The notes: generated by a model from the letters alone, not told the origin. A stretch of 64,000 nt of DNA from JAVBLY01 sp031553035 (GCA_031553035.1 JAVBLY010000001.1:248001-312000); one strand, 5' to 3'; positions 24,946 through 35,141 are shown, counted from the first letter of the stretch. Translations and numbers: made by a program.

Positions 24946-27372
24946 ATGGCTATTATCGACGGCAAAGACGTATACAGTGAATTGCTCGAACCATCACATG
25001 ATTCTCCATATCCGAGAATTCAAAGATTGATGGATAAGTACTTTGATTTTGTACCGGAACTGGATATTGAAAGAGCTGTAATCTGGACAGACTCATACAG
25101 GGAAACGGAAGGCGAACCCTCAATAATGAGGAGAGCAAGGGCTTTCAAAAAATATGCGGAAGAACGTTCTATTCTGATAAGTGATGATGAGTTGTTTCTG
25201 GGCAAATGTGCTGCAAAGCCTAGAGCTGGTACAATAGCGCCTGAGTTTTGTACGGGGTGGCTTTCAGAAGAGATCGACAATATTTCGACGCGAGAAAGGG
25301 ACACATATCAAACAACGCCGGAACAAGTTAGAATATTAAAAGAAGAAGTGTTTCCATATTGGAAAGGAAGAACAATTTATGACGCATGGATGAAGCAAAT
25401 AACACCTCAGGCAAAAACGCTCATGGTAAAGACGGGAATAATAGATGCAGATGTTAAAGTACAGTCGGCTCCGGGTGAGATGGCTCCAAGCTTTAAGATG
25501 GCATTGGAAAAAGGGTTCAATGGTTTCATTGCTGAAGCTAATGAATACTTGGATGAACTAGATAGAGTAAATCCCGAAGACTGGGAAAGAATAAACTTTT
25601 ATGAAGCATCGATAATGACGCTTGAAGCACTTAAGACATATATACACAGATGCGTAAAACAAGCTAGAAAATTGGCTGAAAATGAGAAAAATGATATCAG
25701 AAAACAAGAATTACTTGATATGGCAGACAATGCGGAATTTATTGCTGAGAATAAACCTGAAACATTCTACCAGGCCCTCCAATTGTGGTGGTTCACATTT
25801 ATTGGTATTCAGATGGAAGGAAATTCTCCCGGCATATCTCCAGGTAGAATCGATCAGTATATGTACCCATTCTACAAATCTGACTTTGAAAAAGGCATAA
25901 TAGATGATGTTAAAGCTCTGGAATACATAGAGACACTTTATGTTACAACAGCAGAGAATACATGGGTAACAAGTGAGAATGCATCTCAATACTTTACTGG
26001 CTATCAGGCTTTCATCAATATTTGTGTAGGCGGAGTTGATGAGTTCGCTCGTGATGCAACAAACTCATTATCGTTTTTGTTTGTAACAGCAAAAATGCAT
26101 GTGAGACTTCATGCACCTAATCTTTCTGCAAGGATTCATAAAGACACTCCACAGGAACTGCTACTTCATATAGCGAGATTGGTACGATACGGGACAGGCT
26201 ATCCTGCTATTCATGTTGATGATGTTGGAATCAAAATGATGCTATCTCTTGGATGTGATATGAAAGAAGCATATGACTATCAGCTGGTGGGATGTGTTGA
26301 ACCGTTTGTATCTGGAAAGATGACAAAGTGGTCTGATGGAGGGCATTACAATTTCGGAGCTGCTATGGAATTTGTATTAACAAACGGATGTAGTTTAATG
26401 AATGAAAATCAACTGCTTGGTCTTGAGACCGGTGATCCGACAAAGATGACTTTTGATGAAATAAAAGATGCCGTAAAAAAACAACTCGCATACTTCGCAT
26501 ACGAAATGGCTGCAAGTTGCTTGATTACGGAAAGGTTGCACGCAGAACTTGCCCCCCTGCCGTTTATATCTACAATACTTGAAGGTTGTTATGAAAAAGG
26601 TCGCGATATCAATAATGGTGGTTCAAAATATTGTGAAGGACCAGCATTTATTGGAACAGGTCTAACGGATCTCGTAAATTCATTATCTGCAATCAAAAAG
26701 TTTGTTTTCGATGATAAAACAGTATCAATGAATGATCTTGTTGAAGCATGTAAGAATGATTTCAATGGCTATGATGAACTGCATAAGCTTGTTACATCAA
26801 AAACTCCATGCTTTGGTAACGACTTAGCTGATATTGATGAATGGTCTGCAGAATTCTCAGATTTTATAAGAAACGAGATCGTTGGATACACTTCATACAG
26901 AGGAACGCCTTTCTGCAACGCACTGTATCCTGTAACGTCAAATGTGCCTCATGGATTGATGGTTGGAGCACTACCTTACGGACGACATGCAGGTGAACCG
27001 TTAGCAGATGGTGTATCACCAAATCATGGAACAGATCATGAAGGCCCTACAGCTGTACTCAAATCAGTATCAAAAATCAATCATGAGCAGCATACTTCGG
27101 GAACTCTTTTAAATATGAGGCTTGATCCTGTCAGCGTTGAAGGGGACTTAGGTCTTAGAAGGATTTCGCAGATACTTCGTACCATGATTGACTTGGATGT
27201 ATGGCATATACAATTTAATGTTATATCTACCGAAACGCTTTTGGCAGCTCAGAAAAATCCTGATAAATATAGGAATCTATTAGTTAGAGTTGCGGGTTAC
27301 AGTGCATATTTCGGAGAACTGAACAAAGAAGTACAGGAAGATATCATTGCGCGAACAGTGCATACGGCATAG
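24946..27372 (+). CDS. Glycyl radical enzyme 1 (dehydratase/lyase type, CxE motif)
   Basis: I choose ATG 24946 (808 residues), 9 bases after an AAAGG site. The central active-site loop has Cys450 and Glu452 in GCVEP, and the radical loop near the C-terminus is RVAGYSAYF with the glycyl Gly at about 784. The C-x-E pair is typical of GRE dehydratases and C-N/C-O/C-S lyases (propanediol or hydroxyproline dehydratase, choline lyase) and unlike pyruvate formate-lyase, which has two adjacent Cys. Its activase follows at 27457. The upstream neighbour is an NCS1 permease. It differs from GREs 2-4 in its N-terminal half, so it likely has its own substrate, which cannot be read from the sequence. Confidence 0.93.
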   Translation: MAIIDGKDVYSELLEPSHDSPYPRIQRLMDKYFDFVPELDIERAVIWTDSYRETEGEPSIMRRARAFKKYAEERSILISDDELFLGKCAAKPRAGTIAPEFCTGWLSEEIDNISTRERDTYQTTPEQVRILKEEVFPYWKGRTIYDAWMKQITPQAKTLMVKTGIIDADVKVQSAPGEMAPSFKMALEKGFNGFIAEANEYLDELDRVNPEDWERINFYEASIMTLEALKTYIHRCVKQARKLAENEKNDIRKQELLDMADNAEFIAENKPETFYQALQLWWFTFIGIQMEGNSPGISPGRIDQYMYPFYKSDFEKGIIDDVKALEYIETLYVTTAENTWVTSENASQYFTGYQAFINICVGGVDEFARDATNSLSFLFVTAKMHVRLHAPNLSARIHKDTPQELLLHIARLVRYGTGYPAIHVDDVGIKMMLSLGCDMKEAYDYQLVGCVEPFVSGKMTKWSDGGHYNFGAAMEFVLTNGCSLMNENQLLGLETGDPTKMTFDEIKDAVKKQLAYFAYEMAASCLITERLHAELAPLPFISTILEGCYEKGRDINNGGSKYCEGPAFIGTGLTDLVNSLSAIKKFVFDDKTVSMNDLVEACKNDFNGYDELHKLVTSKTPCFGNDLADIDEWSAEFSDFIRNEIVGYTSYRGTPFCNALYPVTSNVPHGLMVGALPYGRHAGEPLADGVSPNHGTDHEGPTAVLKSVSKINHEQHTSGTLLNMRLDPVSVEGDLGLRRISQILRTMIDLDVWHIQFNVISTETLLAAQKNPDKYRNLLVRVAGYSAYFGELNKEVQEDIIARTVHTA

Positions 27373-27399
27373 CAAACCCAAAAAATATAGATGAAAAAG

Positions 27400-27433
27400 C
27401 ATATAGGGCATTATACAGATAATGCCCTATATG
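27400..27433 (+). promoter_or_regulatory. Intercistronic hairpin between GRE 1 and its activase
   Basis: CATATAGGGCATTAT (27400-27414) and ATAATGCCCTATATG (27419-27433) form a perfect 15-bp stem with a four-base loop and no T tail. It lies between the GRE stop and the activase start. A hairpin here could hold or trim the messenger so that more GRE than activase is made. It also shows that the longer activase frame from 27391 is not real. Confidence 0.78.
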
Positions 27434-27456
27434 TGAAATCAGAAAGGGTAATAAGG

Positions 27457-28377
27457 ATGGGAGAAGTGCTAGGGAAGGACAATGGAATAATTTATAATAT
27501 CCAGAGGTTTTCTATCCATGACGGAGAGGGGATAAGAACAATAATTTTTATGAAAGGTTGTCCATTACATTGTATATGGTGTTGTAATCCCGAATCTCAA
27601 AGCATTGATCCTGAAATTTTGTTTTTGAGAGATAAATGTATATTCTGTCAAAATTGTGTTCAAAATTGTCCCATGGATTTTCTGGAAATCGACAGAAAAA
27701 GATGTAGAAAATGTGGAATGTGTTCCCGAGTATGTCCGGCTGATGCAAAAAAGATATCAGGCAAATATGTAACTGTAGAAGATTTGTTAAAAGAAATAGA
27801 AAAAGATAGAGTTTTTTACAGGAATTCGAACGGCGGAGTTACTATTAGTGGAGGAGAGCCCACTATGCAATATGATTTTGTTGCGGAACTACTTAGGCAG
27901 TGTCATATGCACGATATACATACTGCTATTGAAACATGCGGATATTCAGAACAAAAAAATTTAATGAAAGTAATGGAACATGTGGATGAGATCTTTTTTG
28001 ATCTTAAGCATATGGATTCTGAAAAACATAAAGCATTGACGGGAGTTACTAACAAATCTATTTTGGAAAATGCAATAAAAGTTGCCGGAACAGGGAAAAA
28101 AGTAACATTTAGAATACCACTGGTCCCTAATTGCAATGATGAAAAAGACAATATATTAAAAACCGGAGAATTTGTATCAAAAATTACCAATGATAATATT
28201 TCGATTGAAATACTTCCTTATCACAGATTGGGAGAAATGAAATTTGTGTGGCTGGACAAAGAATACGAATTATCGGATACAAAGGAGCCGACAAAAGAAC
28301 AGGTTGATAAATATAATAAAATTTTGATGCAGTGTGGGTGCAATGTAGTAAAAAGTGGAATCAAGCTTAATTTATAA
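27457..28377 (+). CDS. Radical SAM glycyl radical enzyme activase 1
   Basis: The start at 27457 is preceded by AGAAAGGG and lies past a strong hairpin; it gives 306 residues. The radical SAM cluster motif is CPLHCIWC (Cx3Cx2C), followed by CNPESQS. Two extra 4Fe-4S ferredoxin-like sites follow: CIFCQNCVQNCPMD and CRKCGMCSRVCPAD. This is the layout of activases for GRE dehydratases and lyases rather than the short pyruvate formate-lyase activase. It makes the glycyl radical with S-adenosylmethionine and a reduced cluster. It sits between GRE 1 and GRE 2 (12 bases before the latter) and may serve both, and possibly GRE 3, which lacks an activase next to it. Confidence 0.94.
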   Translation: MGEVLGKDNGIIYNIQRFSIHDGEGIRTIIFMKGCPLHCIWCCNPESQSIDPEILFLRDKCIFCQNCVQNCPMDFLEIDRKRCRKCGMCSRVCPADAKKISGKYVTVEDLLKEIEKDRVFYRNSNGGVTISGGEPTMQYDFVAELLRQCHMHDIHTAIETCGYSEQKNLMKVMEHVDEIFFDLKHMDSEKHKALTGVTNKSILENAIKVAGTGKKVTFRIPLVPNCNDEKDNILKTGEFVSKITNDNISIEILPYHRLGEMKFVWLDKEYELSDTKEPTKEQVDKYNKILMQCGCNVVKSGIKLNL

Positions 28378-28389
28378 AGGAGAATTGTA

Positions 28390-30801
28390 ATGTTAAACAA
28401 AATTAAACATGAAAAATGGAATGATGGATGTACCAGTAGAATAAATAAATTACGTGATGATTACTGGAATCATTTCCCCGAAATAGATTTGGAACGGGCT
28501 CTGATTTATACCGATGTGTATAAAAAATGTGAAGCTGATGAAGTTATTATTAAACGGGCAAAAGCTTTATATGAATACATTAAAAATAAAACCATCACTA
28601 TATCAGATGAAGAGTTGATAATAGGCACTGATGGGAAAAAGCACAGATCAGCAGTTGTGTGTCCTGAGATGTCCTGGAGATGGTATCAAGATGAATTAGA
28701 CACCATGTCAACAAGGGCGCAAGATCCGTACTACATAACTGAAGAAGATAAGCGAATACTCAAAGATGAGATTTTTCCATATTGGGAAGGCAAATCCATG
28801 GAAGATTTTTTCCTCGCAAATGTTCCTGAAGATCTGAAATATGTCGGTATAGGGACAAATGTTATTTTCGGCGATTTAAAATCTCAAAGCGGGGCAGGGG
28901 AATTTGGAGTAGGGTTTCATAACATAATAATCAAGAAAGGGTTTAAGGGAGTACAGGAAGAAGCGGAAACATATATGAGTAGGCTGGATAAAAATGATCC
29001 GAAATATTTTGAAAAAAGTAAATTTTACGAGGCAATAATAATTTGTTGTGAAGCTGCGAAACTTTTAGGAAAACGTCATGCAGAGGAAGCCTATAAACTT
29101 TCTGAAAACACGCAGGACAATGTAAGAAAAAAAGAATTGCTCGAAATAGCTGCCGTATGTGAGAAGGTTCCATATTACCCTCCGGAAACGTTCAGAGAAG
29201 CATTGCAGACGGTTTGGTTCTCAGAAATGTTTCTTTGGTCAGAGGAGAATGCGAATTCAAATTGTATAGATCGACCTGATCAATACTTATATGCATTTTA
29301 TAAAAACGACATTGAGAAAGGTAAAATAACAAAGATTGAGGCTCAGGAATTGATTGAATGCATGTGGATTAAAATGGCAGAGATAATATTTGTAATTGCT
29401 GAAGAGTCAGCGGCATTTTATGCAGGATATATGTCATTTCATGGGCTTACTCTTGCTGGTGTAGATGAGGATGGAAATAATGCCTCAAATGAATTGTCTT
29501 ATATGATGATCCAGGCAACAATGGACCTGAGGATGCATTCACCAACAATAAATGTCAGATTCAGTGACAAAACACCTGATGAATTCATCGATAAAGTTTT
29601 AGATCTTGTAAAATTGGGGACAGGGCAACCAGCCATATTTTTTGATAATACAGCGATAGAAATACTTAAGAAGCGAGGAATTCCAGAAAAAGATGCACGA
29701 AACTGGTGTGTAGGTGGGTGTGTTGAGCCCAATGTTCCCGGAAAAACCAGCTTATGGGCTGAAGGCTGTCGTTACAGTTATGCAACCGCAGTAGAATGGG
29801 CTTTATTCAATGGGTACAGCAAAGTTCTGGATCGTCAACTAGGGCTGGAAACTGGAGACCCAAGAACATTTAAAACCTTTGATGATTTCGAAAATGCTGT
29901 TAAAAAACAATTGGAATTCCTGGTAAGCTATGCCGTAAGATTTACGCAACTATCAGAAATAGCTCATCAGAGAAGAGCTCCAAAACCAGTAAGATCAATA
30001 TGTCTTGAAGGCTGCCTTGAATCCGGTAAAGATGCTATGTTCGGAGGCGGATTATATAATAATGGACCAGGTCTTGAAACTACAGGAATTGCAGATCTTG
30101 CGGATTCATTGGCCGCTGTCAAAAAGCTTGTATTTGACGAAAAAAGAATTGCAATGGGTGAACTGCTGGACGCTCTAGAAGCGGACTTTGAAGGTTATGA
30201 AGTAATCAGACAGATGTTGATAAATAACGCACCAAAATACGGCAATGATATTGATGAAGTTGATGATTTTGCTAAAGAATATATAGAGCTTTCATGCAAA
30301 GAGGCAGCTAAATATGAAGGTGTTAATGGGTCGACGTTTATTAGCGGATTAGTGCCCGTTAGTTCCAATATTCCGCATGGACAGGCAATCTGGGCATTGC
30401 CCTCCGGAAGAAAAGCAAAAGAATCCCTTTCTGATGGGATATCACCTTTTCCTGGATATGATGTAAATGGACCGACAGCAGTTTTGAGATCCGTATGTAA
30501 AGTTGACCATTCCAGTAACGGCTGTGGTACGTTGCTTAACATGAAACTCAATCCATCATTATTAGAAACAGAATCTGATAGAAAGAATTTTGCATCCTTG
30601 TTAAAAGCTGAAAGCAGTATGGGTGGATATCACGTACAGTTTAATGTTGTAAGCTCTGATACATTGCGTAAAGCACAAAAAAATCCTCAAAAATACAGCG
30701 ATTTGCTTGTGAGGGTAGCAGGTTATAGTGCATTTTTCGTTGAACTTGCGGGAGAAGCACAGGATGCGATTATTGCTAGAACAGAAAATACAGAATGGTA
30801 A
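28390..30801 (+). CDS. Glycyl radical enzyme 2 (CxE type)
   Basis: The protein has 803 residues. The active-site loop has Cys444 and Glu446 in GGCVEPNVPG, and the radical loop RVAGYSAFF places Gly at about 778. It is a near relative of GRE 3: both begin KWxDGxTxRxNKLRDxYW, share FGDxKSxSGxGE-xVG in the first third, and continue with WAEGCRYSYATAVEWALFNG after the catalytic Cys. GRE 1 and GRE 4 lack these. It follows its likely activase by 12 bases with an AAAGGAG site and precedes an aminomutase-like PLP enzyme by 15 bases. The substrate is unknown; pyruvate is unlikely because the Cys-Cys pair is absent. Confidence 0.92.
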   Translation: MLNKIKHEKWNDGCTSRINKLRDDYWNHFPEIDLERALIYTDVYKKCEADEVIIKRAKALYEYIKNKTITISDEELIIGTDGKKHRSAVVCPEMSWRWYQDELDTMSTRAQDPYYITEEDKRILKDEIFPYWEGKSMEDFFLANVPEDLKYVGIGTNVIFGDLKSQSGAGEFGVGFHNIIIKKGFKGVQEEAETYMSRLDKNDPKYFEKSKFYEAIIICCEAAKLLGKRHAEEAYKLSENTQDNVRKKELLEIAAVCEKVPYYPPETFREALQTVWFSEMFLWSEENANSNCIDRPDQYLYAFYKNDIEKGKITKIEAQELIECMWIKMAEIIFVIAEESAAFYAGYMSFHGLTLAGVDEDGNNASNELSYMMIQATMDLRMHSPTINVRFSDKTPDEFIDKVLDLVKLGTGQPAIFFDNTAIEILKKRGIPEKDARNWCVGGCVEPNVPGKTSLWAEGCRYSYATAVEWALFNGYSKVLDRQLGLETGDPRTFKTFDDFENAVKKQLEFLVSYAVRFTQLSEIAHQRRAPKPVRSICLEGCLESGKDAMFGGGLYNNGPGLETTGIADLADSLAAVKKLVFDEKRIAMGELLDALEADFEGYEVIRQMLINNAPKYGNDIDEVDDFAKEYIELSCKEAAKYEGVNGSTFISGLVPVSSNIPHGQAIWALPSGRKAKESLSDGISPFPGYDVNGPTAVLRSVCKVDHSSNGCGTLLNMKLNPSLLETESDRKNFASLLKAESSMGGYHVQFNVVSSDTLRKAQKNPQKYSDLLVRVAGYSAFFVELAGEAQDAIIARTENTEW

Positions 30802-30816
30802 AAAGAAAGGGAGCAG

Positions 30817-32109
30817 ATGAGAAAATACAATACAGCACTATCGAGAGAAAAGTTTAAAGAAGCCCAATCAAGTTTAGTAGGAGGCATGGCTAGTGCACTG
30901 CACAAAGCGTCATGGCAGGAATATCCTATTTTTATAAAAAACGGTAAAGGGTCAAGGCTTTATGACCTCGATGGCAATGAATACATTGACTATATGGGGG
31001 GATTTGGCCCTATGATTTTGGGATATTCAAATCAGGCACTGATGGATGCGGTGATCGATCAAATAAAAGCAGGTACTCATTTTGCATCACCTTCTGAATC
31101 TTTGATCGAACTCTCAAATAAATTGGTTGAAATAATACCATGTGCAGAAAAGGTATGTTATCAATCAACCGGAACTGAAGCAAATATGCACGCGATTCGT
31201 TTGGCAAGGGCATATACCGGAAAAAATAAAATTTTGAAGTTTGAAGGCCACTATCATGGATGGTCGGATGAGGAGAAAGTCAGTAACGCCGCAGAAAGCT
31301 TGACAGAGCTGGGACCCCGTTCTAATCCATGGAAAGTTTTAGGGGCTCATGGGCAACGTCCAGCTGATGATGTCATTGTTGCCCCTTGGAATGATTTAGA
31401 ATATCTGGAAGATCTTTTTGAGCGCAGAGGTCATGAAATAGCAGGAGTTTTTACCGAACAAATCATGTTGAATGCAGAGCCTGTCTACCCCCAAAAAGGG
31501 TTTTTAGAAGGGTTAAGAAAACTGACAAAACAATATAAATCTGTTCTTATTTTTGATGAGGTAATTACCGGATTCAGATTGTCTTTAGGAGGAGGACAGT
31601 CTTATTTTGGCATTACACCTGATATATCTACATTTGCAAAAGCTATGGCTGGTGGATACCCAATTTCAGTCATTGCAGGAAAAGAAGAAATCATGACAGA
31701 AGGAGAGGCTCCGGTTGGAACATTTAACGGGAATCCGTTATCTGTTGCCGCTGCTCTAGCTACGATTGCACAATTAAATAATGATGTTTATAACAGAATG
31801 AGTAGGTTGACTAATAGTTTGGTGAGCGGTATAAATCAACTGGCAGAAAAATATGAAGTAGAATTGTTTTGTCGCGGAGATGTTTCTATATGGACATTAC
31901 AATTTGGTATAAGTAAACCTTTAACTGATTTTCGTGATGGCTTTAGTAAAGTGAATAAAAAAATGTATCAGGATTTATATAGAGCATCACTGGAAAATGG
32001 CTTTATATTACACCCCAACAGAGGCAGGTTTTATATGAGTGCCGCTCATGATGAAAAAGATATTGAAGATACTTTATTATTCTTCAATGATTTTTTTAAG
32101 AAGATTTAG
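30817..32109 (+). CDS. Class III PLP enzyme, glutamate-1-semialdehyde aminomutase-like, second copy
   Basis: The protein has 430 residues with an AAAGGGAG site before ATG 30817. It is a clear paralogue of the gene at 14480: STGTEANMHAIRLARAYTG, KFEGHYHGWSDEE, IFDEVITGFRLS and the PLP Lys at about residue 275 in TFAKAMAGG. It lies between GRE 2 and a Mop-type aldehyde oxidoreductase, all very closely spaced, so it probably acts on the GRE substrate or product, for example by moving or removing an amino group on an amino-aldehyde. A role in haem synthesis is unlikely in this setting. No experimental function is known to me for this subgroup. Confidence 0.85.
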   Translation: MRKYNTALSREKFKEAQSSLVGGMASALHKASWQEYPIFIKNGKGSRLYDLDGNEYIDYMGGFGPMILGYSNQALMDAVIDQIKAGTHFASPSESLIELSNKLVEIIPCAEKVCYQSTGTEANMHAIRLARAYTGKNKILKFEGHYHGWSDEEKVSNAAESLTELGPRSNPWKVLGAHGQRPADDVIVAPWNDLEYLEDLFERRGHEIAGVFTEQIMLNAEPVYPQKGFLEGLRKLTKQYKSVLIFDEVITGFRLSLGGGQSYFGITPDISTFAKAMAGGYPISVIAGKEEIMTEGEAPVGTFNGNPLSVAAALATIAQLNNDVYNRMSRLTNSLVSGINQLAEKYEVELFCRGDVSIWTLQFGISKPLTDFRDGFSKVNKKMYQDLYRASLENGFILHPNRGRFYMSAAHDEKDIEDTLLFFNDFFKKI

Positions 32110-32172
32110 GTAATATGGTGGAGAAAGATCGTTGAGTTATTGTTATAGTTGTATATTGGTAAGGAGAAGGAA

Positions 32173-35052
32173 ATGAAACTTTCGAAAATGACACTTAACA
32201 TCAATGGCGCAGATCGTATGTTTGTCTGTGACAAGGAAAATGACACCCTAGCTTCAATAATAAGAAGACTTGGTCTAACCGGAACCAAAATTGGCTGTGG
32301 TGTTGGAGTCTGTGGATCATGTTCGGTTTTACTCGATGGAAAAGTAATACGTTCATGTACAAAAAAAATCAAATCAATTAAAGATTATTCAAAGATTGTT
32401 ACAGTTGAAGGGATAGGAAATCCTATGAATCCTCATCCACTGCAATATGCTTTTGTGAACGTTGGTGCAGTGCAGTGTGGATTTTGTACACCAGGATTTA
32501 TAGTATCTGCATATCAGCTTCTGGAAGAAAACGACAATCCGACCAGGGAAGAGGTGCGTGACTGGTTCCAAAAACATAGAAATATCTGCCGCTGCACAGG
32601 CTACAAGCAGATCGTTGATGCAGTAATGGAAGCAGCAGCAATTATGCGGGGAGAAAAGACCTTTGATGATATAACTTATGATTGGAGTAAAGATAAGGAT
32701 CTTTACGGCAAACCGCTCGTCAGACCTAATGCAATGGCAAAAGCTTGCGGCGTTACAGATTTTGGAGATGATATAGCGCTTAAAATGCCGGAAGGAACTC
32801 TTCAGGCCGTATTGGTAATGCCTAGAGTAACGAATCATGCGAAGATCCTTAATATTGATATAGCAGAAGCCGAGAAAATGCAGGGTGTTGTGAAAATCAT
32901 TCTGGCAGAAGATGTCTATAAAGCGGGTTGTAAAAATACCTTGATGGCTTATACATTTTCACCTAGAACAATAGTATATGATCAGATTCATAAACTGTTG
33001 CAGGATGAAAAAATTGTTAACTGGGGAAACGTAATTGCTATAGCAGTTGCCGATACCAAAGCACATGCACAGGCAGCCGCAGACGCGGTGAAACTGGAGT
33101 ACGAACAGCTTCCTGAATACATGAATTATCTTGATGCTGTTATGCCGGACGCTATGGAAATTCACCCTGGGATGCCTAATGTATACAGCAAACAACCTCT
33201 CAGAAAAGGTGATGCAGATGATGTCCCCGAAATTATTGATGATGCAAAGCATTCAGTAGAAGGAAGTTTTTATTCTACGAGAGAACCGCATCTTTCAATT
33301 GAAGGAGATACAGTACAATCTTATTATGACGAAGATGGCATGCTGACAATTCAATGTAAGTCTATGACTACTTATTTTGACAGAGATGACATTGCGGAAG
33401 TTCTCGGAGAGGATGCAGAAAATATACGTGTTGTTGAGAATCCCACTGGAGGGTCATTTGGATGGGCAATGAATGCAGGGTCGTATGCGCTTTGCGGAAT
33501 GGTAACAAAAGTTACCGGACTGCCAGCAGCTCTTCATATAGACTATGCTCAGTTTATGGCCTTTTCAGGAAAGAGATCGCCGGCATATATGAATGGACGT
33601 CTTGCTTGTGATAAAAATGGAATGATAAAAGCTGGGGAATTTGATGTAGGACTTGACCACGGTTCATATCATGAACTAGGAGATGATAAACTCCAGAGAA
33701 TAATGAGATTTATGTTTTTCCCGTACTATGTGCCAAATGCCTTAGGATTAACAAGAGTTTCTATTACAAATCATGCATATGGTACAGCATACAGAGGATA
33801 CGGAGCACCACAGGCTTTCACTTGCGGTGAAGCTCTTATTGACATGCTTGCTGATAATGCAGGTATAGATCCTTTTGAATTCAGATACAAGAACATTGCC
33901 AGACCTGGGCAAACTAATCTGAATCAAAGAGAATTCCTCCAATATCCTATGGAAGAAATAATGGATAAGATGAAACCATTTTATGAAAGGGCATGCAAAA
34001 GCAGGGACGAATTTAATAGTAAATCTGATGGATCTGTTAAACGTGGTGTAGGTCTTGCCTGGGGCGGTTATACTGTAGGTTTAGGTAGTGTAGATGAAGC
34101 TAGTGTAGCAATTGAATTGGTTGGAGATGGGAAGTTTTTCAAATATGATACATGGCAGGACCAGGGACAGGGTGGAGATGCTGGCTCGCTGATACTGGCA
34201 ATTCAGGCATTGAGGGAATATTTCCCGGATGTTTCGCCTGATGACATTCAACTTGTACAAGCGGATACTAAAATCTGTCCTAACACCGGTGAGTCTGCAG
34301 GTTCAAGATCCCATTTTGCAAATGGTAAGGCTACAATACTTGCAGCGAAGAATCTCGCTAACGCTATGAGAAAGGAAGACGGCACATACCGCACATATAA
34401 GGAGATGCTTGATGAAGGAATAGAGACCAGATATAATGGTGATTGGACTGCTGCAAGTGAATGGGATTACTTTGATTTTCTCGATCCTAATGACGCAAGC
34501 GGAAATCCTGCATATGCATATATATATGCACTCTTCCTATGTGAAGCAGATGTGGATTTGAATACAGGAAAAACAACGGTACAGTCATTTAAATGTGTCG
34601 ATGAAGTAGGTAAAGTTGGCAATATACAATCTCTTGATGGTCAGGCATACAGTGGAATATCACACTCCATCGGGTTTGCGCTTTCTGAAATTTATGAAGA
34701 TGTTCAGAAGCATACAAATGTGCTGACAGCTGGGGCTCCTGAGATCAAAGATATTCCTGATGACATGGAAATAATCCATCTGAATGGCTATGATGAGAGA
34801 GGACCGTTCGGTTCTTCCGGAGCAGCAGAGGCGTTCCAGTCTTCTGACCACGTTGCAGTCATTAATGCTATCAAGGATGCAACGGGTGTGAGGATCTATG
34901 AACTTCCTGCTACCGCCCCAAAAGTCAAAGATGGAATCGACAGACTGGCAAAAGGAGAAAAAATCGCTCCGCCGAACAAGTATTTCTTAGGATCGGATTT
35001 CCTTGATGAAATAGAATCCATAAAAGAAAACCCAATGACCTTGGAAGAATGA
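32173..35052 (+). CDS. mop: Mop-type molybdenum aldehyde oxidoreductase (2Fe-2S and molybdopterin parts fused)
   Basis: I start at ATG 32173 with AAGGAG upstream (959 residues). The N-terminal 170 residues carry both 2Fe-2S sites (GCGVGVCGSCSVLLDG with RSC; QCGFCTPGF with NICRCTGY). The rest is the molybdopterin-binding part with EPHLSIEGD, GGSFGWAM, AYRGYGAPQ and FGSSGAAEAFQSS, the last holding the family's catalytic Glu. No FAD domain is present. That layout matches aldehyde oxidoreductase (Mop) of sulfate reducers, which oxidises aldehydes to acids. It ends the GRE 2/PLP enzyme unit, so it may oxidise an aldehyde made by the GRE. A terminator-like hairpin follows. Substrate range is not visible. 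Confidence 0.9.
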   Translation: MKLSKMTLNINGADRMFVCDKENDTLASIIRRLGLTGTKIGCGVGVCGSCSVLLDGKVIRSCTKKIKSIKDYSKIVTVEGIGNPMNPHPLQYAFVNVGAVQCGFCTPGFIVSAYQLLEENDNPTREEVRDWFQKHRNICRCTGYKQIVDAVMEAAAIMRGEKTFDDITYDWSKDKDLYGKPLVRPNAMAKACGVTDFGDDIALKMPEGTLQAVLVMPRVTNHAKILNIDIAEAEKMQGVVKIILAEDVYKAGCKNTLMAYTFSPRTIVYDQIHKLLQDEKIVNWGNVIAIAVADTKAHAQAAADAVKLEYEQLPEYMNYLDAVMPDAMEIHPGMPNVYSKQPLRKGDADDVPEIIDDAKHSVEGSFYSTREPHLSIEGDTVQSYYDEDGMLTIQCKSMTTYFDRDDIAEVLGEDAENIRVVENPTGGSFGWAMNAGSYALCGMVTKVTGLPAALHIDYAQFMAFSGKRSPAYMNGRLACDKNGMIKAGEFDVGLDHGSYHELGDDKLQRIMRFMFFPYYVPNALGLTRVSITNHAYGTAYRGYGAPQAFTCGEALIDMLADNAGIDPFEFRYKNIARPGQTNLNQREFLQYPMEEIMDKMKPFYERACKSRDEFNSKSDGSVKRGVGLAWGGYTVGLGSVDEASVAIELVGDGKFFKYDTWQDQGQGGDAGSLILAIQALREYFPDVSPDDIQLVQADTKICPNTGESAGSRSHFANGKATILAAKNLANAMRKEDGTYRTYKEMLDEGIETRYNGDWTAASEWDYFDFLDPNDASGNPAYAYIYALFLCEADVDLNTGKTTVQSFKCVDEVGKVGNIQSLDGQAYSGISHSIGFALSEIYEDVQKHTNVLTAGAPEIKDIPDDMEIIHLNGYDERGPFGSSGAAEAFQSSDHVAVINAIKDATGVRIYELPATAPKVKDGIDRLAKGEKIAPPNKYFLGSDFLDEIESIKENPMTLEE

Positions 35053-35075
35053 GCTTAGTAGATAATTAATATAAA

Positions 35076-35117
35076 TAGAAAACATGCAGACTTTTCGGTC
35101 TACATGTTTTCTATTTT
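35076..35117 (+). terminator. Terminator after the aldehyde oxidoreductase gene
   Basis: A 16-bp stem with one mismatch (TAGAAAACATGCAGAC at 35076-35091, GTCTACATGTTTTCTA at 35098-35113) is followed by TTTT. It ends only 25 bases before the next start codon, leaving little room for a new promoter. It may therefore act as an attenuator with partial read-through. Confidence 0.82.
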
Positions 35118-35141
35118 GAAAAGTACGGACAAAGATATATA

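Noticed and set aside
27391..27456. Longer N-terminus of GRE activase 1
   Set aside because: It would translate through a perfect 15-bp hairpin and lacks an RBS; ATG 27457 has AGAAAGGG.
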